Shown here: positions 19,098 to 27,855 of the stretch, in pieces | Numbering within the stretch: position 1 is the first letter of the stretch | Layout: each line of letters opens with the position of its first letter | Assembly (NCBI RefSeq): GCF_900167445.1 | Contig: NZ_FUZT01000005.1 | Span: 177,579 to 241,578 of the forward strand | DNA length: 64,000 nucleotides | Source of the DNA: Maledivibacter halophilus | GTDB taxonomy: Bacteria; Bacillota; Clostridia; Peptostreptococcales; Caminicellaceae | Direction: 5' to 3' | Notes under the pieces: generated by a model | The model's database searches: none | What the model saw: only the letters and a program-made list of their open reading frames with translations | Told to the model about the DNA's origin: nothing | Translations under genes and position numbers: made by a program

Positions 19098-19881
19098 AGT
19101 AATCACCTACCCTGTCATACATCCTTTTTACTAAAACCCTGCACATATCCTCTCTATATTCCTTGCTCCCCCTTATATTAGTTCCAAAATCCAATTCTTT
19201 AGCCGCCATATCTAAGGCTCTATCTATATTTATCCCATCCTTTAAGGCTTCTGAAGCCTTTACGGCTAACTTCGCCCTTTCAGGTCTTGAGCCAATTGCA
19301 ATTTTATAATCTCCATCCTTACCTTTAAACATAGCTCCGTTTATTATAGAAAAATCCCCAGAGGTTTTTCTTAAGCAATCAAATACAGCTACTCCCTCTT
19401 TTTTAGGTAATATAATTTCTAATAGTATATCCCTTTCATATTCCTTGTCTAAGAACTCCTTTAAATTTATTATTCCGCCTCTATAAAGCCTTACCCTTGC
19501 CTCTAAAACCAATAAGGGCGGCAGCAGATCAGAAAATCCATATCTAGAAAACACACTGGCACCTACCCTTGCCATATTTCTAAGCTGTACTCCTCCAATA
19601 TAAGAAACTCCACTACTAATAACTCCACCACAATAGTTCTTTATAATATTATTAATTTCCAGCTCTCTTAAACTTGTGTCTGCTCCTATTAATATTTCCT
19701 TTTCATTTTCTATAATATAGTCTAGGGACAAATTACATAAATCTATGGCTGTATCAATGCTTTTACAATCTAATTTTATGAATCCGCATCCTCCTAATAT
19801 TAAATTATTACTTCTGGACATTAAAACCTCATATGCTTTTTCTATACTTTCAGGTGCAATATATTCCTTTATATTAATCAT
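19087..19881 (-). CDS. Molybdenum hydroxylase FAD-binding subunit
   Basis: 264-aa FAD subunit of the CoxM/XdhB/YgfM family. NLILGGCGFIKLD matches the first FAD-pyrophosphate loop, and GVSYIGGVQLRNMARVGASVFSRYGFSDLLPPL matches the second (GGxxxRNxATxGG-like, here with a divergent tail). It passes electrons from the 2Fe-2S subunit to NAD or another acceptor. Start ATG overlaps the stop of the 2Fe-2S gene by four bases and its end overlaps the large-subunit start, as expected for a stoichiometric complex. Confidence 0.85.
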   Translation of the reverse strand: MINIKEYIAPESIEKAYEVLMSRSNNLILGGCGFIKLDCKSIDTAIDLCNLSLDYIIENEKEILIGADTSLRELEINNIIKNYCGGVISSGVSYIGGVQLRNMARVGASVFSRYGFSDLLPPLLVLEARVRLYRGGIINLKEFLDKEYERDILLEIILPKKEGVAVFDCLRKTSGDFSIINGAMFKGKDGDYKIAIGSRPERAKLAVKASEALKDGINIDRALDMAAKELDFGTNIRGSKEYREDMCRVLVKRMYDRVGDYCDR

Positions 19882-20348
19882 CTTTTTTCACCTCTTTGTG
19901 CCTTAGATTCTAAATACTTCCTAATAGCTCTAATCTGTCCCTTATATCCTGTGCATCTACAGAGATTACCATTTAAATAATGATATATTTCTTCATCCCC
20001 AGGATTGTCTAATTCCTTTTCCATAGCAAGTACCGTCATTATAAATCCAGGAGCACAGTATCCGCATTGATCTGCTCCTTCATCTGCTAAAAAACCAGTA
20101 AATTCTTTAGCTTCTTCCCTAACTCCTTCTAAAGTAGTTATACTTTTCCCCACTGCCCGTACAGTAAGATAAGTACAAGACAACACAGCCTTGCCATCGA
20201 CCCATATGGTGCATAACCCACAGGAAGAAGTATCACATCCCCTTCGGACACTTGTATATCCAATTTTTCTTAGAGTATCAAGTAAAAATTCATCAGGTTT
20301 AACATCTACTTTTCTTTTTTTATTATTTATAATTAATACTACGTTCAT
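19878..20348 (-). CDS. Molybdenum hydroxylase 2Fe-2S subunit
   Basis: 156-aa iron-sulfur subunit. The plant-type ferredoxin cluster is ligated by CDTSSCGLC and the later cysteine in AVLSCTYL; the second cluster by QCGYCAPG and LCRCTGY. Length and order match the small subunit of xanthine dehydrogenase-type enzymes. It relays electrons between the molybdenum centre (16806-19097) and the FAD subunit (19087-19881). GGGGGTGG precedes the ATG. 59 bases downstream of the YgeY-like gene. Confidence 0.9.
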   Translation of the reverse strand: MNVVLIINNKKRKVDVKPDEFLLDTLRKIGYTSVRRGCDTSSCGLCTIWVDGKAVLSCTYLTVRAVGKSITTLEGVREEAKEFTGFLADEGADQCGYCAPGFIMTVLAMEKELDNPGDEEIYHYLNGNLCRCTGYKGQIRAIRKYLESKAQRGEKR

Positions 20349-20407
20349 CTAGCCACCCCCTATGTTAGAGTATTTTAAAAGGATTCAAGTAAATTTTTAA
20401 ATATTTT

Positions 20408-21595
20408 TTATATTCCAAAAACAGACTTTAATATTCCATAATATCCTTTAGCACCTTTATACAATTGTTCAATCTCTATATATTCATCAATTGTATGGGC
20501 TAAATTCTCCTGAGATGGACCAAATCCAATTGTCTTTATTTTATTTTCTCCTGCATAGTGACTGCCATTGGTACAAAAAGAATAATGGGTTATTTTAGGG
20601 TCAAGACCTACTTCCTTTAATCCTTTATATGCAGCTTTTACAAACTCATCGTCTTCACTGAAGAGCCATCCTGGGAAAAACCTTTCTCCTGTAATTGTCT
20701 CTCCTGTATAACAAATTTCACTTCCCATTGCATAGGAAACCTTGGCATCTAACTGAGGATCCGCCTTCATCATTTCATCTAAAACTTCCTTTATTGATTT
20801 TAAAACCGATTCCTTTGTTTCTCCCATCAACAATCTTCTGTCAAAGGTGGCCTTGCAATATTCTGGTACAACCGAGGCTCCAGGATATGGAGAAGACTTA
20901 ATATCAGTAAGGACTAAAATTCCTTCTCCTAATCCTTCTTGAAAATTCGGGTTAAATTCTTGAATTTTTTGTATGATATTAGACATTTTGTAGACTGAAT
21001 TGACACCTTTTTCCGGATTAGCAGAATGGGCTGGCTTACCAAATACTTCTATTACAATTTCTGCCCTCCCCCTTTGTCCTATCTTTAAATTTAATTCTGA
21101 AGCTTCTCCTATTACTACGTAATCAGGATTTACGGCATCACTGATTTTTCTCGATGCTATTCCTTCAAATAATTCTTCATGGACAACTCCCGCTATATAG
21201 ATATCTCCATCAAATTCTCTATTAGTATCCTCTGCAAAATAAGCTGCTGCAGCTATCATGGCACTGACCTGGCCCTTCATATCCGAAGCACCACGGCCAT
21301 AAATTCTTCCCTTTGATATTTCTCCTCCAAAGGGAGGAAATTTCCATTTTTCTTCATCGCTTACAGGTACATGGTCCAAATGTCCATCAAAGAGAATAGC
21401 CTTACCTTCACCTTTTCCCCTGATATGCCCAATTATATTCCCGTAACTATCTACAAAAAAATCATCAAATTTGAATTCTTTAAAAATCTTTTTAATATAC
21501 TCAGCCACCTTGTTCTCTTGACCAGAAACACTGGGTCTTTTTATTAGATTTTGACATAAATCTATCAGTTTTTCTTTTCTTATTTCTGTCAGCAT
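20408..21595 (-). CDS. YgeY-family selenium-metabolism-linked M20 hydrolase
   Basis: 395-aa M20/ArgE/DapE-type dinuclear zinc hydrolase. FDGHLDHVP and YGRGASDMKGQ supply metal ligands, VVHEELFEG the catalytic and bridging glutamates, IGEAS a further ligand and GKPAHSANPEKG the dimerisation-domain signature. Its overall sequence is that of the YgeY family, which co-occurs with SsnA and molybdenum hydroxylases. It probably cleaves an amide or carbamoyl intermediate of purine breakdown. First gene of the 11194-21595 operon; ATG with TTAGGAGG upstream. No obvious sigma-54 promoter is seen before it. Confidence 0.85.
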   Translation of the reverse strand: MLTEIRKEKLIDLCQNLIKRPSVSGQENKVAEYIKKIFKEFKFDDFFVDSYGNIIGHIRGKGEGKAILFDGHLDHVPVSDEEKWKFPPFGGEISKGRIYGRGASDMKGQVSAMIAAAAYFAEDTNREFDGDIYIAGVVHEELFEGIASRKISDAVNPDYVVIGEASELNLKIGQRGRAEIVIEVFGKPAHSANPEKGVNSVYKMSNIIQKIQEFNPNFQEGLGEGILVLTDIKSSPYPGASVVPEYCKATFDRRLLMGETKESVLKSIKEVLDEMMKADPQLDAKVSYAMGSEICYTGETITGERFFPGWLFSEDDEFVKAAYKGLKEVGLDPKITHYSFCTNGSHYAGENKIKTIGFGPSQENLAHTIDEYIEIEQLYKGAKGYYGILKSVFGI

Positions 21596-21737
21596 TTTAA
21601 ACCTCCTAAAACCTTAAATATATTTAATCCAAAACGATAGGATTATTTCCTCCATTTAAAATTCTCCTTCTAATTGACATTATCCGTCATATTTAATAAC
21701 CCTAATATGTTTCAGTTTTGACAGATAAAATTATTCA

Positions 21738-21767
21738 CAAAAACGGATTCTGGAGAATCCGTTTTTG
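21738..21767 (-). terminator. Terminator after the PTS/SorC operon
   Basis: Arms 21738-21751 (CAAAAACGGATTCT) and 21754-21767 are perfectly complementary, with the T run inside the 3' arm; the loop is formed from the central bases. It lies 22 bases beyond the SorC-family regulator gene and separates the PTS operon from the purine operon. The symmetry makes it usable on either strand. Confidence 0.75.
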
Positions 21768-21789
21768 TATTTTAAGGCAATGTTTTTCT

Positions 21790-22743
21790 TTATTTTTTAT
21801 AGTTTTTAATCAAATCAAAGGCAGTATACTCATCGGTTACTAAAACATCTATCCAATTACCCTTTATACAAGCTAAAATTCCTTCTGATTTGTATGTTCC
21901 TGATGCTATTGCCATTACTTTTTTGGTTTTTCTAAGTTGAGACAAGTTTATAGCAACTACTCGATCTTGAAATTCAACAGGATTTCCAAAGGGATCTATT
22001 AAATTAATACACAAATCAGCAACTACTTTTTGCTTAGTTTCTGCCTCGGCCTTTAGTACTAAATCCTTATAATAACTGTTACTATATTGAAAAATAGCTC
22101 CTATACCAACTACCGCCCAATCTAGTCTGTTCCATAAATCAAAGGTTGGTTTTAATTCAGGATCCGATAATATAGCATCCTTTGTAGCCTTATTGCCTAA
22201 ATAGACAGGAGAATAAACATAATGGCAAATACCACCTAAACTACAGGCTGCTTTTCTAGCTGTTTCATTTACTTGATAAATAGAATCTATATTTCCCAAA
22301 CCCCCGGCTAGTGGAACTATTTCCATTCCTGTTCGCTTATTACCTGATAAATTATTTACTACTCCGTAAACAGAAGCTCCTCGACCAATTCCTATTATTT
22401 CATTATCACAAAGATTAGTTTCTAAATAATTAGCCCCTGCCTTATATACTCTGTTTAAGGTCAATTCAGTTTCACTAGATGAGGGAACAACAATTACCTT
22501 AAGGGGTTTATCCTTGAAAGAAAAAATTTCTTCCATCTGACTTGATAATTTTTCAGCTTCTGTATTGGGATTTTTAATACTAATCGAAACAATTCCTAAA
22601 TCATGAGCATTTGATAATAGCTTTGAAATCATAGGTCTAGAATAATTCAATTTATCAGCTATTTCCTGCTGAGTTTTTCCCATTTCATAATAAAGCTCTG
22701 CCACTTGAACTATTACCTCTATGCTGGCCTCTATTTTTGACAT
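21790..22743 (-). CDS. SorC/DeoR-family sugar-binding transcriptional regulator
   Basis: 317 aa. The N-terminal helix-turn-helix (MGKTQQEIADKLNYSRPMISKLLSNA, residues ~20-45) is followed by a SorC-type sugar-phosphate-binding domain (IGIGRGASVYGVV, PLAGGLG, WAVVGIGAI, GTYKSEGILA). Such regulators sense phosphorylated sugars and control their own PTS operons. It is the last gene of the 21790-27255 operon. With the sigma-54 promoter in front of the operon, control may be dual: sigma-54 activation plus SorC-type effector response (inference). Confidence 0.85.
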   Translation of the reverse strand: MSKIEASIEVIVQVAELYYEMGKTQQEIADKLNYSRPMISKLLSNAHDLGIVSISIKNPNTEAEKLSSQMEEIFSFKDKPLKVIVVPSSSETELTLNRVYKAGANYLETNLCDNEIIGIGRGASVYGVVNNLSGNKRTGMEIVPLAGGLGNIDSIYQVNETARKAACSLGGICHYVYSPVYLGNKATKDAILSDPELKPTFDLWNRLDWAVVGIGAIFQYSNSYYKDLVLKAEAETKQKVVADLCINLIDPFGNPVEFQDRVVAINLSQLRKTKKVMAIASGTYKSEGILACIKGNWIDVLVTDEYTAFDLIKNYKK

Positions 22744-22782
22744 TATTACTAGCCCTCCTTTGCCAGTGGAAATATTTTTTAT

Positions 22783-23277
22783 CTATTTTTTCTTTCCACT
22801 TAAAACATCCTCTAGGGAAACTCCTTTATTTGAAACTATAACTCTAAATTCCACCTTAACTCCCAATTCTGACAGCTTCTTAAAAACTTCTATTTCTTCT
22901 GGAGAAGCTTGTATGTTTCTAAATAATTTTTTCCTGCCGGGTTTTGATCCCATACCACCTACATTTAAATACTTTATATCAACACCGGCTTCTACTAAAG
23001 CTAATATTACATCGGGAGTTTTTGCAAGAACAAGCACTTTTTCATTTGGAGACTTTGGCTCTCCCTTTAAAAGTTTTATGCCGTCTTCAAGGGTATATGC
23101 ATTAACGGCAACCTTTGGTGGAGCAGCCATTTTTAATATCTTTAACATAAAGGGATCCTTAGCAACCAAATCATCAACAATAACAATTCGATTTGCCAAT
23201 GTTTGACGCATCCATCCTGTAACCACTTGACCATGGATCAGCCGATCATCGATTCTAACAAAAACTATATCCAACAT
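22783..23277 (-). CDS. PTS mannose/fructose/sorbose family IIB component
   Basis: 164-aa soluble phosphocarrier. The N-terminus carries FVRIDDRLIHGQVVTGWMR, whose histidine is the family's phosphorylation site. It accepts phosphate from the IIA protein encoded next to it and passes it to the sugar entering through IIC/IID. ATG with AGGAGG. Length and motif are those of mannose-family IIB proteins; the sugar cannot be read from this subunit. Confidence 0.9.
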   Translation of the reverse strand: MLDIVFVRIDDRLIHGQVVTGWMRQTLANRIVIVDDLVAKDPFMLKILKMAAPPKVAVNAYTLEDGIKLLKGEPKSPNEKVLVLAKTPDVILALVEAGVDIKYLNVGGMGSKPGRKKLFRNIQASPEEIEVFKKLSELGVKVEFRVIVSNKGVSLEDVLSGKKK

Positions 23278-23296
23278 AATTTTACCTCCTGTCTAT

Positions 23297-23686
23297 TTAC
23301 ATATTATCACTATTTATTTCAAAAATACCAGTATTTCCTATTTTAATTGCCCCGGAAATTGAATTTTCAATAGTCATACCGCTAAGACGGCTCCCAAGAA
23401 TTTCTAAAAGCATAGGTAAATTTGCTCCTGTTATACATTTACAATTTTTATTCTTTACCAAGAAAGAGGCTAAATTGGCAGGTGTACCTCCTTTAAGGTC
23501 AGCCAATATTACAAATTCTTCATAGGGTTTTACTGCTTCTCTTAATTTTTCAAGATAAACTTCAGGACTATCTATAGGTAATAGTGGAACAGCTACCAGC
23601 TTTTCCTGTTCTCCTAAGATCATCTCTGCGGCATTTTTAAGTCCAGTGGAAAATTCTCCATGTCCAATAAGAATTACAGCAAACAT
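23297..23686 (-). CDS. PTS mannose-family IIA component
   Basis: 129 aa from ATG 23686, placed 9 bases after GGAGG; the longer frame starting at 23710 lacks such a site and overlaps the preceding gene. LIGHGEFSTGL contains the phosphorylated histidine close to the N-terminus, and ADLKGGTPANLAS is the second family signature. It receives phosphate from HPr and donates it to the IIB protein encoded downstream. In this operon IIA and IIB are separate polypeptides. Confidence 0.9.
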   Translation of the reverse strand: MFAVILIGHGEFSTGLKNAAEMILGEQEKLVAVPLLPIDSPEVYLEKLREAVKPYEEFVILADLKGGTPANLASFLVKNKNCKCITGANLPMLLEILGSRLSGMTIENSISGAIKIGNTGIFEINSDNM

Positions 23687-23706
23687 AATATATATCCTCC
23701 TATTAA

Positions 23707-24744
23707 TCACATAGTTACAACAATTCTGTAACTTCCAGGTTCTATGGCCATATCAAAGGCTTTAGAAATATCTTCAAAGGGTACCGTTGTTCTTATAAAC
23801 TTCTTTAAATCAATACTCTTATTATTTACTATGGAAACCGCCCTTGCAAAGTCATATTTAGTTGGACTTATAGTACCTACCAGCCTATATTCCTTATAAT
23901 GTAAATCATTTAAGTCTATTAATGTCTTTGCCCCTTCCTTTTGATAATAGGAAGTGTAAATTACTATATCAGCTCCACCAGATAAATATTTAAATAAAGT
24001 GGGAACAAGCTTAGGTGCCCCTGCTGTAACAAATACACTATCAAAACCATATCCATCTGTAATTTCCTTTATGGTAGATTCCATATTTTCTTTTGGATTT
24101 ATTACCCAATCGGCAAAATCTTCTGCTATTTTACGTCTTTTTTCATCCATCTCAGAAATTGCAACCTTTGCACCCCTTAAACGTAAGATTTCCCCATGGA
24201 TAAGTCCCATTATACCAGCACCAATTACAAGCACCTTATCACCCAGTTGTATATTTGCTTTATCAACACTTCCAATACAACAGGCAACGGGCTCAATAAG
24301 AGAAGAAGCTATCATATCTGCATCTGCACTTAATTTAAAAACCTGATAATCTGGAACAATAAGATACTGAGCAAATCCCCCCGGTCCTGCCGGTCGTCCC
24401 TTTCTATGTAAAGTGCTCATCTTTATACAGCGATTGTCATCTCCCCTTCTACATGGAGGACATTGGCCGCACCTGTTCATACGGCAAACAACGACCTTAT
24501 CCCCTACCTTTGCCTCAGTGGCTGCTAACATACCTATTTCTTCTACAATTCCTACTACTTCATGGCCAGGATAATTGGGATATTTATCACCACGGGCTCC
24601 CCTATAAATTCCTTGATCTGAAGTGCAAATGGCACAAGCAGAAATTTTAACCTTTATTTCATCAGGATGTAATTTAGGCATTTTCCAATCACAAAGTTCA
24701 ATATTATTTTCTCCTTTTATTTTAGCTATTTTATAGTTTTCCAT
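23707..24744 (-). CDS. Zinc-dependent alcohol/polyol dehydrogenase (sorbitol/GatD-like)
   Basis: 345-aa medium-chain dehydrogenase. Catalytic zinc: CAICTSD and GHEVVG; structural zinc: the four cysteines in CRMNRCGQCPPCRRGDDNRC; NAD(P) fold: VIGAGIMGLIHGEIL. Between PTS and aldolase genes it probably oxidises a phosphorylated hexitol to a ketose phosphate, as GatD does for galactitol-1-phosphate. No sugar-phosphate kinase is in the operon, so the next step before the aldolase would need an enzyme encoded elsewhere. Substrate is inference. Confidence 0.8.
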   Translation of the reverse strand: MENYKIAKIKGENNIELCDWKMPKLHPDEIKVKISACAICTSDQGIYRGARGDKYPNYPGHEVVGIVEEIGMLAATEAKVGDKVVVCRMNRCGQCPPCRRGDDNRCIKMSTLHRKGRPAGPGGFAQYLIVPDYQVFKLSADADMIASSLIEPVACCIGSVDKANIQLGDKVLVIGAGIMGLIHGEILRLRGAKVAISEMDEKRRKIAEDFADWVINPKENMESTIKEITDGYGFDSVFVTAGAPKLVPTLFKYLSGGADIVIYTSYYQKEGAKTLIDLNDLHYKEYRLVGTISPTKYDFARAVSIVNNKSIDLKKFIRTTVPFEDISKAFDMAIEPGSYRIVVTM

Positions 24745-24756
24745 TATATCTCCTCC

Positions 24757-25602
24757 TTAAGCTTTCCCTGATGCACCTAGAATTTTTATATAATTTCTTA
24801 TTACAGGAATTGCTGCTTCATTGGCAGGCTTCCATATTGTTGCAGCCTTTAATTTTTCTAAAGGATTATTATCCAATATTTCTTTAGCCTTTTCTACTAT
24901 TGGAATTTGTATATCTGTAAAAATATTGACCTTTGCTATTCCCAATGGAGGAGTTTTTTCTACCCCTGGTGTTCCGGAAGAACCGTGTAAAACTAAAGGT
25001 ATAGGTACTTTTTTGCTTATTTCTTCAAGCCTTTGCAAATCCAATTTAGGCTCATATTTATAACGTCCATGGGCAGTGCCTATTGCAACAGCTAAAGCAT
25101 CTATATTGGTAAGCTGGACAAATTTAGCTGCCTTATCTGGATCAGTATAAAATTTTCTATTATCTGTTTCATCATGGATTCCCTGTCCCACATGACCTAG
25201 TTCTGCTTCCACTGAAACTCCACAGCCATGGGCAATTTTTACAATTTCTTTAGTTTTCTTTACATTTTCATCAAAGGATTCTTTAGAAGCATCAATCATA
25301 ACTGAGGAAAAGCCCTCTCTAATCGCTTGAATAAAAGATTCAAATTCATATCCATGATCTAGATGAAGAGCCACTGGAACTGTCGCATTTCTTGCAGCGA
25401 CTTTAGCAATAGCAGCTATATAATCAGCTCCATATATTTTTATAGTTTTTTCACCAGCCTCTATTAAGCAGGGTGCCTTTTCCTTCTGACAAATTCCAAC
25501 TACCGTTTGAATGCTCTGCATATCAGTTATATTAAAGGCTGGTAATGCATAGCCTCCTTTTCTTGCTTTAACTAATAATGTCTTTGTACAAGCTAAAGTC
25601 AT
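24757..25602 (-). CDS. Class II fructose/tagatose-bisphosphate aldolase (GatY/KbaY type)
   Basis: 281-aa zinc-dependent aldolase. PVALHLDHGYEFES contains zinc-binding histidine and the catalytic aspartate, EAELGHVG and AIGTAHGRY further active-site residues, and LVLHGSSGTPG the phosphate- and zinc-binding loop. The length fits the short GatY/KbaY/FbaA class. It would split a ketose-1,6-bisphosphate (or a ketose-1-phosphate) into two trioses. Located between the PTS membrane components and the dehydrogenase. Confidence 0.85.
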   Translation of the reverse strand: MTLACTKTLLVKARKGGYALPAFNITDMQSIQTVVGICQKEKAPCLIEAGEKTIKIYGADYIAAIAKVAARNATVPVALHLDHGYEFESFIQAIREGFSSVMIDASKESFDENVKKTKEIVKIAHGCGVSVEAELGHVGQGIHDETDNRKFYTDPDKAAKFVQLTNIDALAVAIGTAHGRYKYEPKLDLQRLEEISKKVPIPLVLHGSSGTPGVEKTPPLGIAKVNIFTDIQIPIVEKAKEILDNNPLEKLKAATIWKPANEAAIPVIRNYIKILGASGKA

Positions 25603-25673
25603 TTTACTCCTCCTCTTTCACTAATATAATGATATCTGAAGCAGTATTTTTTACTGCTTCAGATATGAAAATC

Positions 25674-26507
25674 CTAAATTACGCCTAAAGCTCCTAGCAA
25701 TATACCCACTATAAAAATTCCTAAAATAAGTTTGCCAACACTTAATTTGCGGCGTAATCCAATCCAACAACCAATAACAAGAAGTAAGGGTAAGAAATTA
25801 GGGGCAATTTTATCAAGTATATCGGTTTGGATACTTATGGGCTCACCTACGGAAAGAGGAATCTTATACTTAACAGAAAAACTGATATAACGTGCAGTTA
25901 AAGTCCCAGCTGCTAACAGTCCTACCAGACTTGCACCTTCTGTTACATTATTTAAGAGTCCTGTTTCCATAAGCTTAGATAATAATGGTCTTCCTTCCTT
26001 ATAGGACTTTTTAAACCACCAATAATCCAGGGGATAAGAAATACCTAACACCAATAGGGTAAATAATAGGGGACCAATAACATTCCCTTGAAGTCCTAAA
26101 CCAATACCTATTGATAATAATATTGGAAATATTGTTGCTTGAAAAATAGAATCTCCAAGACCAGCAAGGGGACCCATTAAGGAAACCTTAACGGCATTTA
26201 TAGTTTCATTTTCTATTTCAGCTCCGTTTGCTTTTTGTTCTTCCATAGCAGTTGTAATTCCTAATATTATAGTTCCTGTTGTTGCATTGGTATTGAAAAA
26301 AGTTAGATGTCTTTTAAAGGCTGAAATCCGGTCTTCCTTTTTACTATAAAATTTCTTTATAGCTGGTGAAATTGCGTGACAAAATCCAACCCCTTGCATC
26401 CTTTCATAATTCACCATCCCATTTAGAAAACATACCCATCTTGCCCAAATTCCAAATAACTCACCATCATTTAAAGTTACTTGTACATTTTCCTTTGATT
26501 TACTCAA
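25674..26507 (-). CDS. PTS mannose-family IID component
   Basis: 277-aa membrane component. NYERMQGVGFCHAISPAIKKFY and the TGTIILGITTAMEEQ / VSLMGPLAGLGDSIFQATIFPI segments are the conserved IID signatures; hydrophobic helices occupy the C-terminal third. TTG start with GGAGGTGG upstream, overlapping the IIC gene end by eight bases, which suggests translational coupling. Together with IIC it forms the sugar-translocating membrane complex. Confidence 0.9.
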   Translation of the reverse strand: MSKSKENVQVTLNDGELFGIWARWVCFLNGMVNYERMQGVGFCHAISPAIKKFYSKKEDRISAFKRHLTFFNTNATTGTIILGITTAMEEQKANGAEIENETINAVKVSLMGPLAGLGDSIFQATIFPILLSIGIGLGLQGNVIGPLLFTLLVLGISYPLDYWWFKKSYKEGRPLLSKLMETGLLNNVTEGASLVGLLAAGTLTARYISFSVKYKIPLSVGEPISIQTDILDKIAPNFLPLLLVIGCWIGLRRKLSVGKLILGIFIVGILLGALGVI

Positions 26508-27255
26508 GACTAGCCACCTCCTTAGCTTTAGGCTTGTAAATCATAAATGCTGCACATATACCCATACCCACAACTGCCAGTATGTCTAAGCCTAAAAATG
26601 CTGCTAAAATAAATCCAATAAAGAACATTGGTAGCATTGCCAAGCTAGTTGCTGTCATATAATGTAGTAACATTGCATATCCTACTGAAGGTAAAAGTTT
26701 TCCTGTAGCTTGCAAACCTGCAATCAGTTGCTTGGGTAAAAAACCAAGAACGCTTTGTACTGCTTCTGGACCATAATATACCGCAAGGAAAGTGGCAAGC
26801 CCTGGATATATGATGGCAAATACTGTAGGGGGAATAACATTAACTAGGGCAATTCCCCTAGGATTATCCTCCTGGGCATATTTATCGGCCCTATGGGCAA
26901 GAACAGAAAATAAGGATTGCCTAAGGGTTCTAAAGGAAACTCCTACTAAGGCAATAGGTATTATAACAGCAAGGGCCATTTCAGGTGTCATATCAGCCAA
27001 TATACCTAGGGCAGATCCAAGTACTCCAGCTATTCTAGTATCTGCAGGTGTTTGATCTCCAACAACTATTACCCCTATATATACAGCGTTAATAGTTGCA
27101 CCAATCATTGTACCCTTTACAGGATCTCCCAATATAAGACCAATAATAAATCCAGATACCAGTGGTCGTCCAAAAGCAAAAAAACGAGTGTTGAAGGTCA
27201 AAGGACTTTCAATCCAAAATGCATAAAGGGCCACTAATAAAGCTTTAATAAACAT
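26500..27255 (-). CDS. PTS mannose-family IIC component
   Basis: 251-aa multi-helix permease subunit. LVSGFIIGLILGDPVKGTMIGATINAVYIG near the N-terminus and the repeated hydrophobic helices are typical of the EII-Sor/Man IIC family. First gene of the operon; ATG with AGGAATC upstream. The 443-base stretch between it and the sigma-54 promoter holds two tandem ~195-bp repeats and no gene. Confidence 0.9.
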   Translation of the reverse strand: MFIKALLVALYAFWIESPLTFNTRFFAFGRPLVSGFIIGLILGDPVKGTMIGATINAVYIGVIVVGDQTPADTRIAGVLGSALGILADMTPEMALAVIIPIALVGVSFRTLRQSLFSVLAHRADKYAQEDNPRGIALVNVIPPTVFAIIYPGLATFLAVYYGPEAVQSVLGFLPKQLIAGLQATGKLLPSVGYAMLLHYMTATSLAMLPMFFIGFILAAFLGLDILAVVGMGICAAFMIYKPKAKEVASLE

Positions 27256-27292
27256 TTTGATTCCTCCATATTTTTATTTTTTTAACTTGATT

Positions 27293-27683
27293 TCAACTAC
27301 CCTCCTTTATAATAGATTCTTTAAAATATATTACTATTTGAGATAATTGGACAATTAAAATTGGGAACAATTCCATGGTATTAGTAATGTTTGAGAGATT
27401 TTAAAGCCATATGTACTATTTAGTTTCTGGAAAAAGCAATTATGCAATTTTTTATTTTATCATTTGTCATGACGTTTGTATAAATAGAATCAACTATCCT
27501 CATTTATAATAAGTTTTCTGAAATATATTTTTACTTGAAATAATGGATAATTAGAATTTGAATCAATTACATAATCTAGTAGTACTTTAGAGATTTTAAA
27601 AGTCATATCTACTAATTAATTTTTTAAAGACAATTATAAAATTTTTTCTTTAAACATTTGTCATAACATTTGTATAAATAGAA
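27293..27683. repeat. Tandem duplication of a ~195-bp unit in the PTS leader
   Basis: Copy 1 is 27293-27489 and copy 2 is 27490-27683. Matching landmarks in order are TCAACTA(C/T)CCTC, TTTATAATA, the AGAGATTTTAAA block, CAATTATGCAATTT / CAATTATAAAATTT, and TTTGTCAT-ACGTTTGTATAAATAGAATCA. Each unit contains a degenerate copy of the MITE-like repeat (about 27358-27450 and 27552-27643). The copies have diverged. No gene is seen between 27256 and 27981; this repeat, the sigma-54 promoter, an upstream palindrome and a terminator fill the stretch. Confidence 0.8.
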
Positions 27684-27698
27684 TCATTTATATTTTAA

Positions 27699-27714
27699 TG
27701 CAAAGTATATGCCA
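27699..27714 (-). promoter_or_regulatory. Sigma-54 (-24/-12) promoter of the mannose-family PTS operon
   Basis: On the minus strand this reads TGGCAT-ATACT-TTGCA, preceded by T: exact GG and GC dinucleotides at the canonical spacing of the sigma-54 consensus TGGCAC-N5-TTGCA. It faces the PTS IIC gene, with predicted start near 27688 and a ~430-base leader. The neighbouring divergent-position activator gene (27982-29718) encodes a GAFTGA-containing sigma-54 activator. Confidence 0.8.
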
Positions 27715-27769
27715 ATCTATTAAGAAAATATAGATAATTTAATTTTATAGAATTTTTCTTATAATCTAA

Positions 27770-27800
27770 TGTTTTCAATGTCTATAGCTATTGAAAAACA
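27770..27800. promoter_or_regulatory. Candidate activator-binding palindrome upstream of the sigma-54 promoter
   Basis: TGTTTTCAAT at 27770-27779 and ATTGAAAAACA at 27790-27800 form an imperfect inverted repeat centred ~85 bases upstream of the -12 element, the usual distance for an enhancer bound by a Fis-type sigma-54 activator. Confidence 0.45.
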
Positions 27801-27855
27801 TATTAAAATTTTTATGAATCTTCAATAGGAATCTTATTCCCCTTTCAAAAAAAAA

